Assembly (NCBI GenBank): GCA_029948255.1
Contig: JALIZF010000987.1
Coordinates: 58,221-122,220, forward strand
Source of the DNA: Telmatactis stephensoni
Taxonomy: Eukaryota; Cnidaria; Anthozoa; Actiniaria; Isophelliidae
Direction of reading: 5' to 3'
DNA length: 64,000 nt
Positions 23,700 through 33,939 of this stretch are shown one piece after another (the first letter of the stretch is position 1; every line of letters begins with the position of its first letter). The translations under genes were made by a program, and so were the position numbers. The notes below the pieces were generated by a model that ran no database searches, was not told where the DNA came from, and saw only the letters and a list, made by a program, of their open reading frames with translations.

Positions 23700-26600
23700 C
23701 TGTTTATGAATGCAAATAATTAATCATTAGAAGGCGAACTCAATATTTTCTTATTGAGGAAGGGGGAAGTATAATAGTATAACCAATCAGTGTTGAATTT
23801 GCAATAGAACACTAGAAGAGAACTAGACTGCAAGTCCTACCGTACTTCCGTTTTTGTATCTTTCTGGCTACCTACAATCAGTTGTAGTTACATATCCATG
23901 CTGCATGGATGTGTCAATCATTCCAATCATTCGTCTGTGCTATTGGTCTATCTATTTGCTTTTTATTTGTTTGTTTGTCTGTCTGTCTATCTCATGTTTG
24001 TTTGTTGTTCGTTTGTTTGTCTGTCCCTCCACCTGTCCGTTTGTTTGTCTGTCCCTCCACCTGTCCGTTTGTTTGTCTGTCTGTGTTTGTTTGTCTGTTT
24101 GTTTGTTTGTTTGTTTATTTGTCTACATGCCTACCATCTGTCTAACCGGTTGCTTATCCATCTCTATCTACCTGTCTATCCGTCTGTCCGTCCGTCCGTC
24201 TATCTGCTTCGTATGAAAACGGCACGCTCACGGTACGGTTATACGGCAGGTATTCCGAAGGGTTTTACAGAAATTACGGCACTGACGCGGTCCGTTTCAC
24301 ACCGATACGAAAACCGCTCTAGTGTACTGTATACAAGGTCTGTTTGCTGGTGTCGTACTCACAGGAACCAATCAACAGCCATCAGTAGTCCAATGTTCTC
24401 CAAAGGAAGATTAACGGCTTGCAGTACAATTATTGTAGTTACAGAGCCAGCTGATGGGATTCCTGCTGCACCAATCGACACTGCTGTGGCAGTAACACTG
24501 AAAAATCAATAGAGAAAACTCAACTCAAACTCAATAGAAACAACTTGTTTGACAGACTTGTGTTACGAGAGACTAGTCGGGATCGCCTGTACATGTTCTG
24601 CCAACTCGTTTATTAGAGTTTGCACAAGAGCCATTTACAAGCTGAGGGACCGGTCATTATTTATCGCCTGGGTGGGGTCGGAGGATTTTTGTTGCCACAC
24701 AGTAAAATTCATCTGATCCCCCCATAATTCACTGCAGCATTTTAATGATTCCCCCTTGTTTAGGGTTGTTATTTTGATGATCCCCCCCCCCCCAAAAAAA
24801 AAGTGGTTATCAACGATAACTAGTCAAAAAAAATCCCATAGCCCATAAAGGTTCATTAGGACCATTTAATTATCGATAGAATGGCCGGGGGCTGGCTATC
24901 AGTATACTCGAATTTATTTTCAAGCCTAACACGTGCTGCAAAAAGAAGAGGGAGTTCTTTACTCGACCACTTTCCTTACTTAGGGCTGTACTTTCCAATT
25001 AACACTGAGTCGTACTGAGTCGTACCCCAAACTTGCCTCGCTAGTTTGTACAAAAACTAAAGAGTGTGCGAGTGTGCGAGTGTAACAAATATCGACAGTC
25101 CTTAAATAACAACTAAACTAAATCTAATTTCCTGTTTACATCACATAAATTCTAGTCAAAGCGCTGACGAAACTATACGTTGGTCTTATTTTTGGGTTAT
25201 AGTGAAAGAGGATGTCTCAATAGTGAAAGAGGATGTGTCACACAGGAGACAAAGAAAATCCTTTGATCAAAACAGTCAAGGTTACAGCACTAAAAATGCA
25301 TAATAATTAAAATCACTCAAAAATACATTGAGGTTAATAAATACATAATTACTGGAAATCTGTAGCGTAGTACTTGTAAGAACTTGGTGCTCTTTCGACT
25401 TCTTTCTAATCTATGTAGCTTAGGCTATATCCACACAAATCCGCATAAATTTGCAAACGCGCCTTTTTTTTTTCGTTTTCGCACGTTAGATCCAAACAAA
25501 AACGCAAACAAAAAATCCGTAAAACAGAACACTGATAAAGCCAGAGAGCGCATCGTCCGCCTTCACCCGTTAGCTGAAGAGTGAAGGGACATACGGCACC
25601 TTTTAAAAATATTTAAAAATATCACCCTCTTTTTAAACGATCATAGCAGGAAAGCCGATAAGGAACAACATTCTCTTGTTTTCTTAAAGTAAGAGGACCC
25701 AATTTTGAAGAAAGAAAAGGAAGAAGCAAGGAAAAGACGGAAGGAAGAAAAACGGAACAAAAATGACTTTTCCGTACGTACGTACGTACCACGTGGCTAC
25801 AAACATTGCGGGTGACAGCGAGATGTTGCTGATTTGTGCGATAAAGATGGCGGATATAGCCTCGTACAAGGCTCCGCCATCCATGTTGACCGTAGCTCCA
25901 AGAGGAAGGACGAATTTACTGATTCGCTCGTCGACTTCGTTGTTCTCCTCGAGACAGCGCATAGTCGTAGGAAGAGTCGCTGAACTACAAACAGATATTA
26001 AAGTCATTCAATTTTTCACCTGTGGTAACATACTGCAATTTATGTAGCCTGTGTAGCGGCCTAAGGAGGGAAGGGGGACTCCCTCTCCCATTCCCCTGCT
26101 CTCCCCAGGGCCGCTACACAGGCTACAATTTATGTGAGGATAAGAGCAAACAAGTAATCACACTCAATTTTCAGCAGAGTTTTTAACGGGTGTTAGAAAT
26201 GTAACCATAGATAGCTGGGGTGATTACCATTTACCGGTACAAATGGGAAATTCCTGTTGGAAAAACAACCCGAATGTGTCACTCCGATCGGAAAGTCCCA
26301 AAAAACTCCGATTGAGTTACTCAACTTTTCACGCTATTTTGTTTTTTTCCGGTAGACGCGTGTACCATTTATCGGTAGTCAAGTTTCACGCTCTTTTTTA
26401 CCATTATCAAAAGAATTTGCAGCCAGATAGGTTGGTTTAAATGGTAAGCACCCCATATCCGGAAATTTTTATCCCTGACATGTCGCTGATATATACAGTT
26501 TTCGTTCGTTCGTTCGTTCGTTCGTTCGTTCGTTCGTTCGTTCGTTCGTTCGTTCGTTCGTTCGTTCGTTCGTTCGTTCGTTCGTTCGTTCGTTCGTTCG

Positions 26601-29600
26601 TTCGTTCGTTCGTTCGTTCGTTCGTTCGTTCGTTCGTTCGTTCGTTCGTTCGTTCGTTCGTTCGTTCGTTCGTTCGTTCGTTCGTTCGTTCGTTCGTTCG
26701 TTCGTTCGTTCGTTCGTTCGTTCGTTCGTTCGTTCGTTCGTTCGTTCGTTCGTTCGTTCGTTCGTTCGTTCGTTCGTTCGATATCCAAAAACGAGCGTTC
26801 ATTTTGATAACTGATTTACGGTTTTGTTTGTTTGTTTGTTCGCTTTCACTCTAAAAATACGGACTTCATCATACCTTGAACTAATACCAAAAGCAGTAAC
26901 TAAAGCATCCCTCATTCCAGCTATAAACTTGTATGGATTTCTCCTTGTTACGATGAAGAACATCAAAGGCAGCACAATCAGTCCGTGGATTGCAAGGCCA
27001 GTTAGCACAGTTACTATAAACATGGCCAACATACCAACAGCTGCAGGGATGTCCTCCATAGAGGCAACCCTTGTAGCGATCAGACTACATATACCAATAG
27101 GAGCATACCTATAAACGATCAAAAGCACGTGTATCACTTGAGGTACCGTTACAATGTTGACTATGCCATGCCTTATCTGTATGTGAGGGAGGACGATAAG
27201 GAAGGAAGGATCGGAAAGAAGGATCGGAGGGAAGGAAGGAAGGAAGGAAGGAAGGAAGGAAGGATGGATGGATGGATGGATGGATAGAGGGAAGGATAGA
27301 AGGAGGGATGGGGGAAGGAAGAAAGAAAGGGACGGAGGAGGAAAGGAAGGAAAGAAAAAGGAAATACGGGGAGAAATTAAAAAGAGCAAAAATGAAAGCA
27401 AAAGAAGATTTTCCCAATACAACTGACACTTTTATACTACATTATTATATACCCTTGTCAATACGCGCGCGCGCTCTGATTGGCTGGAACCTGCGCTTTA
27501 TCAGAGAACGGAGCACAGTTCTGATGTCAGCAGTACGAGCTCGACCGCGCGCGCACCTTTTGCATTTTTGTACGGAGAAAATCGAACTTTTTCCCTTGAA
27601 TATTTACTTCAAAATATATAATAAAACAAATAGAACAGCTTTTTCCGTGCTCCATTCAGTAATACAGCACGCAGGAAGTGACGAGAGCACGAAAGAAGTG
27701 TAAGGAGAGCACTCGCCAAATAATTATTAATAAATTAACTTCTACTGATAATTTGTGCTCATAATTGTTAACTATTCCTAGCAGTAAAATATGAACTTAC
27801 CACATAATGATTTGCACAATCTTCATTACAATGGCATTCAAAATCCTGAAAAACTCAGCCATAACTCTTCCCTTTTCCCCCATCTTTCCCAAAACATATC
27901 CAAACACGATAGAAAACAAGGCCAAGCCAAGAACATTCATTCCCCATTGCATACGAGTACCACTTGGGACAGTATTGGATGCAGGGTAGATAATGCGAGA
28001 TATAGTAGTAATATTGTGTGTGCCATTACTGAAGATTGTAATGGTCTCGTTCACTGGCAAAGTAGACACGTCAACTGTAGTATTGTAGCGATCATACTTG
28101 GCAGATACTGTACTGTAAGCTGTCTTTTGCTGTGAAGAAAATGAAATCAAGTTTAATAATTGCGTTAGACGTACGATCTGGAAAGAATAGCCAGGAAACT
28201 TTGACTCTATGCGCGGCAGTTACAAATGTGTACGAACATGTTCGTCCGCATTTGGGCTAATTTTAGAACTCCAGTTTCTTTCGAATTTCGGTTCTAGCGA
28301 AAAGCGATGGAATAATGATTGTGGCAAAATACGAAGGAAAAAAGTCAAATAAGCGCGTACTTCAACTGAATATTTCTTAAAAATCTTTTCAACTTTTTTC
28401 GTGTTAATTTTTTCGTGATTAAAACCTACGTTTGACAGTGTCGGCAACAGATTTTAAAACAACTCGAAAAAGGTTAAATAAAAAGCAACCACAACACGAC
28501 GGTTATAAGTTACGAGTGACTTTGCGGTTACCCTTTAACTACTTAATAACGGCTTAGACAGTAAACATTTGCTAAATATGTACTTTTTGAGAAACGGGTG
28601 GGAGATACTCACATGAGTTTATGAACGATCTTACGAGTGCCTGTACGTAAGTCACGTACGCTGTGTGAACCGGGTGTAAGATACTTACATAAACTTACGT
28701 ACGACCGCTTGTACGTAAGTTACGTACGCTGTGTAAACCGGTTGTAAGATACTTATATTGACTTACGTACAACCGTACGAGTGCCTGTACGTAAGTCACG
28801 TACGCTGTGTAAACCGGGTGTAAGATACTTATATCGACTTACGTACGACCGTACGAGTACTTGTACGTAAGTTACGTACGCTGTGTGAAGCAGGCGCCAG
28901 GTATACCAGTCAATGCATCGAATTCAGCGCGCGCAATCAAATATATATATATATATATATTGGCGATAGCAAAGCAGTTTTAAAAATAGCCCAAAAGCGG
29001 GCAATTTAACACATCATACCACGTGATCTCCCAGTCCCCTGGTTATACTAAGAGATATTTCGAATTTTTGTCATGCAAATTTAGTTTTCGCTCGGGAGTT
29101 TCAGAGTTAAAGATGTTTCTGTGGTTGGCTTTTCGATATTTTATTTCAAAATACCAACCTGACGCAAAGTTGCTTCGACTAAATTTCTTGGAAAAAGACT
29201 CCTATGAAAGTTAAATAAAATAAAAAAAAAGAGAGATAAAATAAAATTCAAATAATTATTTCATTTTTCAGTACAGAGTGCAAAATGCTATTACCTGATC
29301 AAGTCAAGAAATGAATCCAAAATTCTATACGGAATGAATTGACTTTTATCGCCAACGGGCCTGTCGGATTTCCCTGGTCGTATGATTCCCACGAGCGCCA
29401 TCCCGAGCACCGAGGCAGATAGAGTCGTGGTCAAATAAAACAGCAAAGCCCTCCTGCCAACTTTCCCTGAAGCCGTGGTGTCCAAGTCAGCAAGCGCTGT
29501 AATCAAGCTTGCAATAATCAATGGCAGAATAACCATCTGAAGCATGTTCATCAGCAGTTCTCCAGGAAAGCCAATCAAAAGCAATGTCGTTGCTCTCGTC

Positions 29601-29773
29601 TCCGGGTTTTTCACAGCATTTACAGGGGCGTTGACCAAGGCTCCAATAACAAACCCCAAGATAGCTCCGATAATAATCAGAATAAGCAGTAAGTCTTTTT
29701 TGATTCTTGCACGTATCCTTCTCCAACTACACCCACCACAACAGCCACTACGATCTTCAAATCCGATAGCCAT
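23510..29773 (-). CDS. SLC1A: sodium-dependent excitatory amino acid transporter B (SLC1 family), 7 exons
   Basis: A complete paralogue of transporter A on the other strand. Exons in transcript order are 29773-29295, 29201-29159, 28129-27801, 27108-26875, 25984-25790, 24497-24363 and 23699-23510 (TAA). All junctions are GT-AG and in phase, giving 534 residues. Exons two to six have exactly the lengths of those in A. It keeps hairpin one SSSSATLP, LYEA with the potassium-coupling Glu (403), GAAGIPSAG, and LDRFRTTVN with Asp473 and Arg476, which points to acidic amino acid substrates. It differs at NMDGG (395-399), where the family has NMDGT. The exon-three loop has sequons NTT, NET, NGT and NIT. 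The last dozen residues ([10 protein letters not shown]) come from a palindromic repeat array. Tail-to-tail with A, about 6.3 kb between stop codons. Confidence 0.94.
23940..24200. repeat. (TTTG/TCTG)n tetranucleotide-rich tract
   Basis: Degenerate TTTG, TCTG and TCCG repeats including two adjacent copies of a roughly 32-bp unit (TTTGTCTGTCCCTCCACCTG). Intronic in transporter B; the long Cys/Leu-rich frames across it are artefacts. Confidence 0.85.
24209..24325. mobile_element. degenerate inverted-repeat element (CGTATGAAAACGG type)
   Basis: CGTATGAAAACGGCACGCTC at the left and TTTCACACCGATACGAAAAC at the right, with ACGG repeats between. Similar in style to 3886-4020 and 63259-63446. Confidence 0.45.
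24363..24497 (-). CDS. SLC1A: SLC1-B exon 6 (hairpin 2)
   Basis: 135 nt: [20 protein letters not shown] then [20 protein letters not shown]. Acceptor TTTTTCAG, donor GTGAGT. Confidence 0.93.
24637..24800. mobile_element. partial copy of the 62097-62301 MITE family
   Basis: GAGGGACCGGTCATTATTTA matches the left terminus of the element at 62097, followed by a GGGTGGGGTCGG stretch. The right end is not convincing. Confidence 0.5.
25790..25984 (-). CDS. SLC1A: SLC1-B exon 5 (NMDGG)
   Basis: 195 nt: [33 protein letters not shown]. Acceptor TTTGTAG. The donor is the first GTAC of a short GTAC repeat. The Thr of the sodium-site motif is replaced by Gly399. Confidence 0.92.
26044..26126. mobile_element. 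83-bp MITE with target duplication
   Basis: Perfect inverted termini GTAGCCTGTGTAGCGGCC, flanked by AATTTAT at 26037-26043 and 26127-26133. The interior is a G/A-rich to C/T-rich stretch. It lies in intron four of transporter B, about 60 bp upstream of exon five in transcript direction. Confidence 0.85.
26501..26780. repeat. (TTCG)70 tetranucleotide microsatellite
   Basis: 280 nt of apparently perfect TTCG units in intron four of transporter B. It creates long open frames (RSFV or TNER repeats) on both strands that are not genes. Confidence 0.97.
26875..27108 (-). CDS. SLC1A: SLC1-B exon 4
   Basis: 234 nt: the split Trp codon then [33 protein letters not shown] and [10 protein letters not shown]. 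Donor GTATGA is weak but in the conserved place. Intron four, next to it, holds the (TTCG)n block. Confidence 0.92.
27200..27325. repeat. (GGAA)n/(GGAT)n microsatellite
   Basis: GGAAGGAA followed by GATGGATG units in intron three of transporter B; pyrimidine-rich on the transcript strand, close upstream of exon four. Confidence 0.85.
27801..28129 (-). CDS. SLC1A: SLC1-B exon 3
   Basis: 329 nt: glycosylated loop (NTT, NET, NGT, NIT) then [20 protein letters not shown] and IVQIIMW. Acceptor TTCTTCACAG, donor G-GTAAGT. Confidence 0.92.
28606..28891. repeat. minisatellite, about 76-bp unit, about 3.7 copies
   Basis: Each unit contains TACGTAAGTCACGTACGCTG, AACCGGGTGTAAGATACTTA and ACTTACGTACGACCGTACGA. 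The units are rich in ACGTACGT palindromes. In intron two of transporter B. Confidence 0.8.
29159..29201 (-). CDS. SLC1A: SLC1-B exon 2 (43-nt microexon)
   Basis: It completes Arg and reads [14 protein letters not shown], between acceptor TTTCATAG and donor GTTGGT. It lies only 93 nt from exon one, whereas in A the same intron is about 4 kb. Found by searching for the family motif FP-x-N-(L/I)-V-E-A. Confidence 0.87.
29295..29773 (-). CDS. SLC1A: SLC1-B exon 1
   Basis: Start ATG at 29773. [19 protein letters not shown], then [16 protein letters not shown] and GRRALLFYL; ends DLI plus two bases of Arg. Donor GTAATA. No other in-frame ATG upstream is needed. Confidence 0.93.
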
Positions 29774-30124
29774 TTTGTTGGTACTTAGAACTTTCTATCC
29801 GCCAAAGACGTTTGATGAGCGTTTAATTTACCTTTAATGAGAACAATCTGTTACAATATGTTGAGTGGAGTGATTGTAGTTTGATTATATCATGAATAAA
29901 TTACTCTCTGCTCTGCAAGTTTATGGCTATGTGGTATTTTCTAATTGGATCGATGAAGTAAAGTTATAGAAATAGGGTGGGAGACATGGTTCACCGCTAG
30001 TCTTTTACCACTGTTTGATTCCCGTTTAAACATATGTGATGTGTCGTTCTTTACCTCGCCATGCAGGTTTTTTATTTTTTTTATTTTTGATTCTCCGTTA
30101 TTTCGTTATTTCTCTTCTTAATTA

Positions 30125-30339
30125 AGTTCACACTAGTGACCCCAGTAACGACATAAGAACATCGACATGACGACATAAAGACAAGATCAGTTGTTTTCTT
30201 TATGTCCATGTTTTAATGTTCCTATTATGTCGCTATTTTGTGATGTTTACACTAGTGACATAAAACAGTGATATATATTAAGTTTTGCATTTGCGTGTCA
30301 TTGCCGCTATGTCGTTATGTCACTAGTGTAAACCAGGCT
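30125..30339. mobile_element. MITE with TTA duplication (CACTAGTGAC termini)
   Basis: Ends AG...CACACTAGTGAC and GTCACTAGTGTAAACC...CT, flanked by TTA at 30122-30124 and 30340-30342. The 3-bp TTA fits PIF/Harbinger-type insertion. Same terminal family as 31130-31294. Confidence 0.75.
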
Positions 30340-30459
30340 TTATCAAAAACACATCCACTCCAATCGGGGTATATTAAAATGTATATATTTTCTACGTTTT
30401 CCCTTCACTGATTCGTCTTCAAATTTGTAAGCCCTTACCCTTATGACGTTTTATCATTA

Positions 30460-31050
30460 TGGCCCAGTCCATATAGAAACGATTTCGTGTGTAAACGCAT
30501 AAAATTTTACTTGGGCCTCAATGTAATTTAGGCGAAGTTAAAATCGAGTACTTCTGGCCAGCGGTTTCCCTCGCGGGTCGGTTTTTTTTTTTTTGGGGGG
30601 GGGGGGGGGGGGCACTTGACTCAGGGTTCTGGCACTACTGAGTTTGCCGTTCGGGCAGCTTTAACAAACTTGTCACTACGATGAGTTATATTAAACCTTT
30701 ACAAGTTTCGTCCACACGAAAACGCTACATGATTTCCACTGTAAACGGTCATTTTTGAAAACGCACTTCAAAGTGATTATTTTCGTAAATGCTCATCTAT
30801 TGCTTCCGTGTGGACAGTCCTAAACGGCTTCTTTCGAAAGCGTTAGGTAAAAATGGCGGCCAATATAGTCACTGCGCATGTTCATCAGTACCCAGGATCC
30901 ACGGGGCCGTCTTCACAGCGTTATCATCGTTCTCGTGTGGACTGCAGGCAAAAACGAAGTAGAAACGATCGTGTGCAGGAACAGAGAACTTTTGTCATTT
31001 ACATTGAATCGTTTACATAACGTTTCCGTGTGGGCAGGGCCTTACACTTC
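30460..31050. repeat. repeat-rich stretch with CCACACGAAAACG motifs
   Basis: GTCCACACGAAAACGCTACA, CCGTGTGGACAG and CCGTGTGGGCAGGGCC recur in both orientations, as in an inverted-repeat element, with a T12-G18 tract at 30583-30612. I cannot fix the ends. Confidence 0.45.
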
Positions 31051-31100
31051 CAGAATCCTGCTTTATGGTATAAAATTTTTTGTTATGCTAGTTTTCACTA

Positions 31101-31712
31101 TTAGAACGATTTCACATAACTCACTTTTAAGCCTGGTTTTCACTAGTTACATAAGCATAAGCAACATACGCAGACTCAGTATTGCATTTATCACATAGGT
31201 GTGAGAAAAGATAAGAACTGCTAATGAGCATTGCCTTACTGAATCTGTGTATGTTGCTTATGCTTATGCTTATGTCACTAGTGAAAACTAGCCCTTAGAT
31301 GCAAATGAGTAAAATTATATGCTAATGACAAAATAGCATGTTAATGATATAAACGCACGAAACCGTAAGCTTCGATTATTCAGATGAGCATGATGAATCA
31401 TATAAACGAACAACATAAACTCAAACTCATTTGAATTAAAAGCGTCATAAATGTAAACTCAGTAACTATAAATTTCAGAGCCACCTTGTCAACTTGTTGC
31501 GTGCCATGCGTGCGGTTTCGTGCGTTTACATCATTAACATGGGATTATTATTTCTGAACTCTATTAGTCTCTGATGATGCTGTAGACAGCGAAAGCTTAG
31601 ACTCATCACTTTTTGTAAGTATTTACAGCAGTACTAGGCCGCAATTGTTAAAACTTTTCATATTATTTTACTCATTTGCATCTAAAAGTGAGTTATGTGA
31701 AATCGTTCTATC
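31101..31712. mobile_element. foldback element, host of the nested MITE
   Basis: Left arm TTAGAACGATTTCACATAAC...TAGATGCAAATGAGTAAAAT and a right arm at 31662-31712 that is its complement. The left arm is split by the element at 31130-31294; removing that and one TTA restores the match to the right arm. Internal inverted CATGTTAATGAT pairs follow. A related foldback occurs at 50118-51128. Confidence 0.75.
31130..31294. mobile_element. 165-bp MITE inserted into another element
   Basis: Inverted termini AGCCTGGTTTTCACTAG and its imperfect complement, with ACATAAGCATAAGCAACATA mirrored at both ends. TTA duplications at 31127-31129 and 31295-31297. Confidence 0.8.
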
Positions 31713-32303
31713 ATCTTGGTATCCTCAAATGAGCTTTCACATTTGAAAATGAAAAGAAACTGATTTCGAAACGGATTATGAAAATTAGGTTAGTGACACG
31801 TAATAAATAATATAAAAATTAGGTACTACCTAATAGCGGAGCTCCCATTTCTATGTTCTTGATTCAAATGAATTGGGATTCCTGTGTTAATTGCCCCAAT
31901 TGTAAAGGTCTTGAAAGATGAAAAAGTCGAAATGAAGATTATGAAAATGAAAATTAAGGCATTTGCTTTGGTTTGTATATACTCTCTCCCTTTGGTCTCC
32001 TGTGAATTGTATGGGCTTGTAAGCTTGAAGTGACCTTTATTATAGTATATTTCAATATTCAGATACACTGTCAGATTTCATAATTGACTTTGTAGTGGTT
32101 CATAATTCTCAGGAATAGAAAGCAAAAATCTCCAAAACCTTATTTCATTGATACAAATAATTAACCCTTTTCAACATCCTGGATATTGCAGAACTACATC
32201 TCTTGATTTGCTTGTTTTCACTATATTGTGACATCTTGTGTATGTATGTTTCTTAGATAGTTGATGGTTGTATAAGAGCCACCTAGTGGAATAGCCATTA
32301 AAC

Positions 32304-32306
<3 letters not shown>

Positions 32307-32352
<46 letters not shown>

Positions 32353-32402
32353 GTTTTTTTTTTTTTTGTGGTTTAGTGTTGTTGTTGTTGTTGTTGTTGT
32401 TG
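32307..32402. repeat. (ATT)n, poly-T and (GTT)n microsatellites
   Basis: ATT repeat at 32307-32352, a T run, then a GTT repeat at about 32379-32402. Intergenic. Confidence 0.9.
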
Positions 32403-33532
32403 TTTTGTTTTGTATTTTTAATGACACACTAGGTGAATACTTGTCTCTTCCAGATTACACTGATAATACAATTTAAAGTGATGATAAAAACAGCTACTTG
32501 ACACAACAAGAAAACAAGGAATTACTGAAGTATTTTCAATTTGCATTTACTAGTAAGGTCTCATATGGGCTCAAGGAGCAACTTCATGCTCAATGGTAAA
32601 ACAACTCTATTTTGCATGCAAATTCTTTCCTTTTTCCTGTCATTAGTCAATCAGTTTCATTAAATTCCAGACCGTTCCAAACTTGAACTGTATATACACA
32701 TTATCCGGGTTGAAATGAGTTCAAAATCAATTTTTTATAAATTTTATTAAGTAGTGCAAAAAGTTCACTGTAAAACAATGTCATTAGCTTATACATTTAT
32801 TACTTGAGGGTTTGTCTAAACTTAGCCACAGTTCAACGTGCATAAGCGTCTATTTTTTCAAAGTCATCAGTCCCAAATAAAAGATAAATGATCAAATATA
32901 GGTACAACGGACTTTTTGACATCAGATTTTTTTCTCTCAGGGTCTTTACCTTGAAGTGCTTTCCTTGTTGTCTTTCGAAGCGTAGTCCTCAGTCCTTGTT
33001 TCACACTCGATGCAGACGATTCTTAATTTTCAACTTTGGCTAGATTTTTAAGCAGCTTTACTGAAGGCATCTTCACGAAACGAAGAATACACAATCCTCA
33101 ATGACTCATTCCTTATGAGAAGTTTTTTGAAGCTACGAATCCAACTAAAAAGTCGTCCAGTTTTGTAAATGTTCTCTGTGTCCTTCGTCTTTCGAGCAGT
33201 TTTTGAAACGACACCGGGCCCGAAAAAAATTCAAACGTACGGTTTTTTTTGCTTTAACTCGTCAAGATTAGCACCGACTAATGATCATGAAAATCGCTAA
33301 ATTTTTACGAGGTTTTCAGAATGATATTTTTAAGTTTTGCAAGTTTAAAACAGCAAGGAAACTTGTAAATTTTCAGTTTTCAAAGTGTCAGCGCGCGTCA
33401 AGTTGGCGCCAAAAAGCAATCAGCCAATCCAGCTATCGCGATGGGCATGGACCGGACGGACGGAAGGTGACGTATACTCAAGCCATGAAAAATCAACTGG
33501 ATGGGTTACCATTTTTTCTTAGGTATGGTGCT

Positions 33533-33568
33533 CCGCTCGCGCGGGCCTTCGGCCCGCGCGGGAGCTCC
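33533..33568. other. strong GC hairpin
   Basis: CGCGCGGGCC, loop TTC, GGCCCGCGCG: a 10-bp perfect GC stem with flanking GCTCCGC on both sides. Probably the end of a dispersed repeat; not followed by a clear terminator-type context. Confidence 0.5.
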
Positions 33569-33715
33569 GCTATAAGGGTATATAACGCCTATTTTAGTGG
33601 TAAATGAGTGATTACCTAGCGACAAGAAGTTTAACTGATGAAAAAAATCCTTTCAAATACCTGATTTTCACTAGAGACGAAATCGGAAGCAGAGGCAACA
33701 TAATACACTGTTAAT

Positions 33716-33900
33716 AAGCCCCAAGTGTGATGACGTTTTGACCACTCTCTATTCCAGAATCCTTTTCGAGTAGCTATTGTTCGGTAATTAAAACTATTGT
33801 GTTTGTATTCTCGAAGTGATATAAAATTTGAATATGAAAGGCTCTTGAAAAGGATTCTGGTATAGAGAGGGGACAAAATTGCCATCATGTTAGGGGCTTG
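33716..33900. mobile_element. 185-bp MITE with AAGCCCC termini
   Basis: Arms of about 54 bp include CCAGAATCCTTTTC at the left and GAAAAGGATTCTGG at the right. Ends AAGCCCC and GGGGCTT. Confidence 0.7.
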
Positions 33901-33939
33901 TTGTCTTCTCTCACACCTAGGTAAAAAATGCAACACTCA

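Noticed and set aside
23854..24512. 204-codon Cys/Leu-rich open frame
   Set aside because: It is a tetranucleotide repeat translation that runs into the antisense of transporter B exon six.
26369..26854. Long open frames on both strands with TNER or RSFV repeats
   Set aside because: They are translations of the (TTCG)70 microsatellite and have no start context or similarity.
28606..28891. CRISPR-like array
   Set aside because: Units are contiguous 76-bp tandem repeats without unique spacers, in an animal intron.
33281..33607. 108-codon open frame ending in a GC hairpin
   Set aside because: No family resemblance, atypical composition and overlap with a dispersed repeat end; not enough to call a gene.
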